Assembly (NCBI RefSeq): GCF_014323405.1 | Contig: NZ_JACRWE010000001.1 | Coordinates: forward strand, 124,001-188,000 | Length of the DNA stretch: 64,000 nt | Origin: Romboutsia faecis | GTDB taxonomy: Bacteria > Bacillota > Clostridia > Peptostreptococcales > Peptostreptococcaceae | Direction: 5' to 3' | Part shown: positions 63,158-64,000 of the stretch, piece by piece | How positions within the stretch are numbered: the stretch's first letter is position 1 | Layout: each line of letters starts with the position of its first letter | Notes under the pieces: generated by a model | Database searches by the model: none | The model's input: only the letters and a program-made list of their open reading frames with translations | Told to the model about the DNA's origin: nothing | Translations under genes and position numbers: made by a program

Positions 63158-64000
63158 TTAATTATTATATTTTAAATCGATTTCAATAGGAATTTTATAT
63201 TTCATTATTAGATTAGGTCTAAACTTATAAACATTTTTTTCTTCTATATTCTCAAAAAAATGAGTGTAAACCCTACTATTACTCTCTTCATCATATTGGT
63301 AAACACCTGAAGATGAGCATTCTTTTCCATCTAACATTCCTGATGATAAATGATCTATATTTTCATTTTCTATCATCTTGACTTCTAAATTTCCATTCTT
63401 ATAAATAACTTCTTTTATAATCAATTCATTTCCAAAATATTTTTCCTTTTTAGGATAAGTATCATCTAGCTTAATCTCTAACTCTTCATTGCAAAAAACT
63501 AAAACTCCATCTGCCTTTAATTTGAATTTTTTACTTTTATCATAATACATTGAGGGAACAATAGTTTGCTTAAATTCATTAGCTCCTCCTAAACCTGAAA
63601 TTCCTAAATTATCTTTAAAAATATTACCTTGATCTGATACAACTTTAAAGTTGTATAAACCACTTACATCATTACCATCACATATTCCACTTGTAATTAA
63701 ATACATCATCGTTGGTGATATTTCTAATTTTTTTATAGTTAAGTTTAATTTATCATCGTTTATATTTTTATTAATATCGACCGTCTTATTATCATAAACT
63801 TCTTTTGGAATATTAAAAGTTACATTAGATGTCCCAATTAATTTATCTCCATTTTCCCAAAGTTCTAATATTAGTTCTATCTTGTCTGGCTTTTGATTAT
63901 ATAAATTAGTAATTCCGTCTCCCATAACTGAAACATTTGATTTATAATTGTTATCATTTGTAAACCATGCATATTCCATACTAACTCCACCATCAAATGA
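63158..64000 (-). CDS. DUF4179/DUF5643-like surface protein, 3' part
   Basis: The frame is open to the window edge (SFDGGVSMEYAWF before the first internal Met), so the 5' end is missing. The visible 280 residues are beta-rich and resemble the C-terminal DUF5643 immunoglobulin-like part of DUF4179 proteins: LELWENGDKLIGTSNVTFNI, VYDNKTVDINKNI, LNLTIKKLEISPTMMYLITS and a final VYKFRPNLIMKYKIPIEIDL. DUF4179 proteins usually have one membrane helix and pair with ECF sigma factors as anti-sigma factors; that part lies outside the window. Confidence 0.65.
   Translation of the reverse strand, partial: SFDGGVSMEYAWFTNDNNYKSNVSVMGDGITNLYNQKPDKIELILELWENGDKLIGTSNVTFNIPKEVYDNKTVDINKNINDDKLNLTIKKLEISPTMMYLITSGICDGNDVSGLYNFKVVSDQGNIFKDNLGISGLGGANEFKQTIVPSMYYDKSKKFKLKADGVLVFCNEELEIKLDDTYPKKEKYFGNELIIKEVIYKNGNLEVKMIENENIDHLSSGMLDGKECSSSGVYQYDEESNSRVYTHFFENIEEKNVYKFRPNLIMKYKIPIEIDLKYNN

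Noticed and set aside
1..64000. CRISPR arrays, tRNA or rRNA genes
   Set aside because: No regularly spaced repeats of 25-40 nt, no tRNA-like GGTTC-containing cloverleaf and no rRNA-like GC-rich stretch were noticed.

Overview
This window is a strongly AT-rich chromosomal segment of an anaerobic, low-GC Gram-positive bacterium. The [FeFe]-hydrogenase maturase HydF, desulfoferrodoxin, corrinoid-type proteins, DegV and VanW proteins, GGAGG-type ribosome binding sites and frequent TTG starts point to class Clostridia, probably Peptostreptococcaceae. The family-level placement is inference. I see no rRNA, tRNA or CRISPR array.

1-28 kb is mostly core genome. It holds a CNNM/HlyC membrane protein behind a Mn2+ riboswitch, an AI-2E-type permease, a kinase-like protein lacking the catalytic Asp, a VanW protein, an EEP nuclease and a 53-aa protein under a promoter with two LexA boxes. 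Then come hydF, a divergent FtsZ-like protein, two tandem DegV proteins, a CDF metal exporter behind a NiCo-type riboswitch, a MATE pump with a leader terminator, an orphan PAS histidine kinase, an M28 peptidase, ilvE and a decayed RamA-like activator. Between 25 and 27 kb two unknown genes are interrupted, one by a third copy of a 10-bp repeat and one by an in-frame stop.

28-48.5 kb is a defence island. Three McrB-type AAA+ motor and nuclease pairs lie within 17 kb: (a) McrB-like plus DUF2357/PD-(D/E)XK at 30.4-35.3 kb; (b) McrB plus McrC plus an overlapping 153-codon gene at 37.6-41.3 kb; (c) a LlaJI/BsuMI-like restriction-modification system at 41.4-46.8 kb, with two cytosine-5 methyltransferase domains fused in one protein, transcribed divergently from its AAA+ and LlaJI-type nuclease subunits. 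A homing-type PD-(D/E)XK protein, an XRE regulator with an operator in its promoter, a ribbon-helix-helix gene and several decayed genes (28.5, 29.7, 47 and 48 kb) fill the gaps. Two of the remnants are paralogues of intact genes near 37.5 kb, so the island has been partly duplicated and then eroded.

48.5-53.4 kb is a minus-strand phage- or plasmid-like block: KilAC antirepressor, Mor-like regulator, DnaC-like loader, DnaD-like initiator, XRE, and a ParA plus small partner pair. No integrase is visible.

53.5-64 kb returns to chromosomal genes. It begins with a set of a PEP-hydrolase-family TIM barrel, a Tm-1-like/UPF0261 protein, and an unusual regulator that fuses the same TIM barrel to an AraC helix-turn-helix. 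Then follow a 29-aa hydrophobic peptide gene, mscL, a metallo-beta-lactamase-fold protein, a 44-aa small protein, a DUF362 ferredoxin, an SLC13-type permease, a truncated iron alcohol dehydrogenase, a PduO-type cobalamin adenosyltransferase and the 3' part of a DUF4179/DUF5643-like surface protein cut by the window edge.
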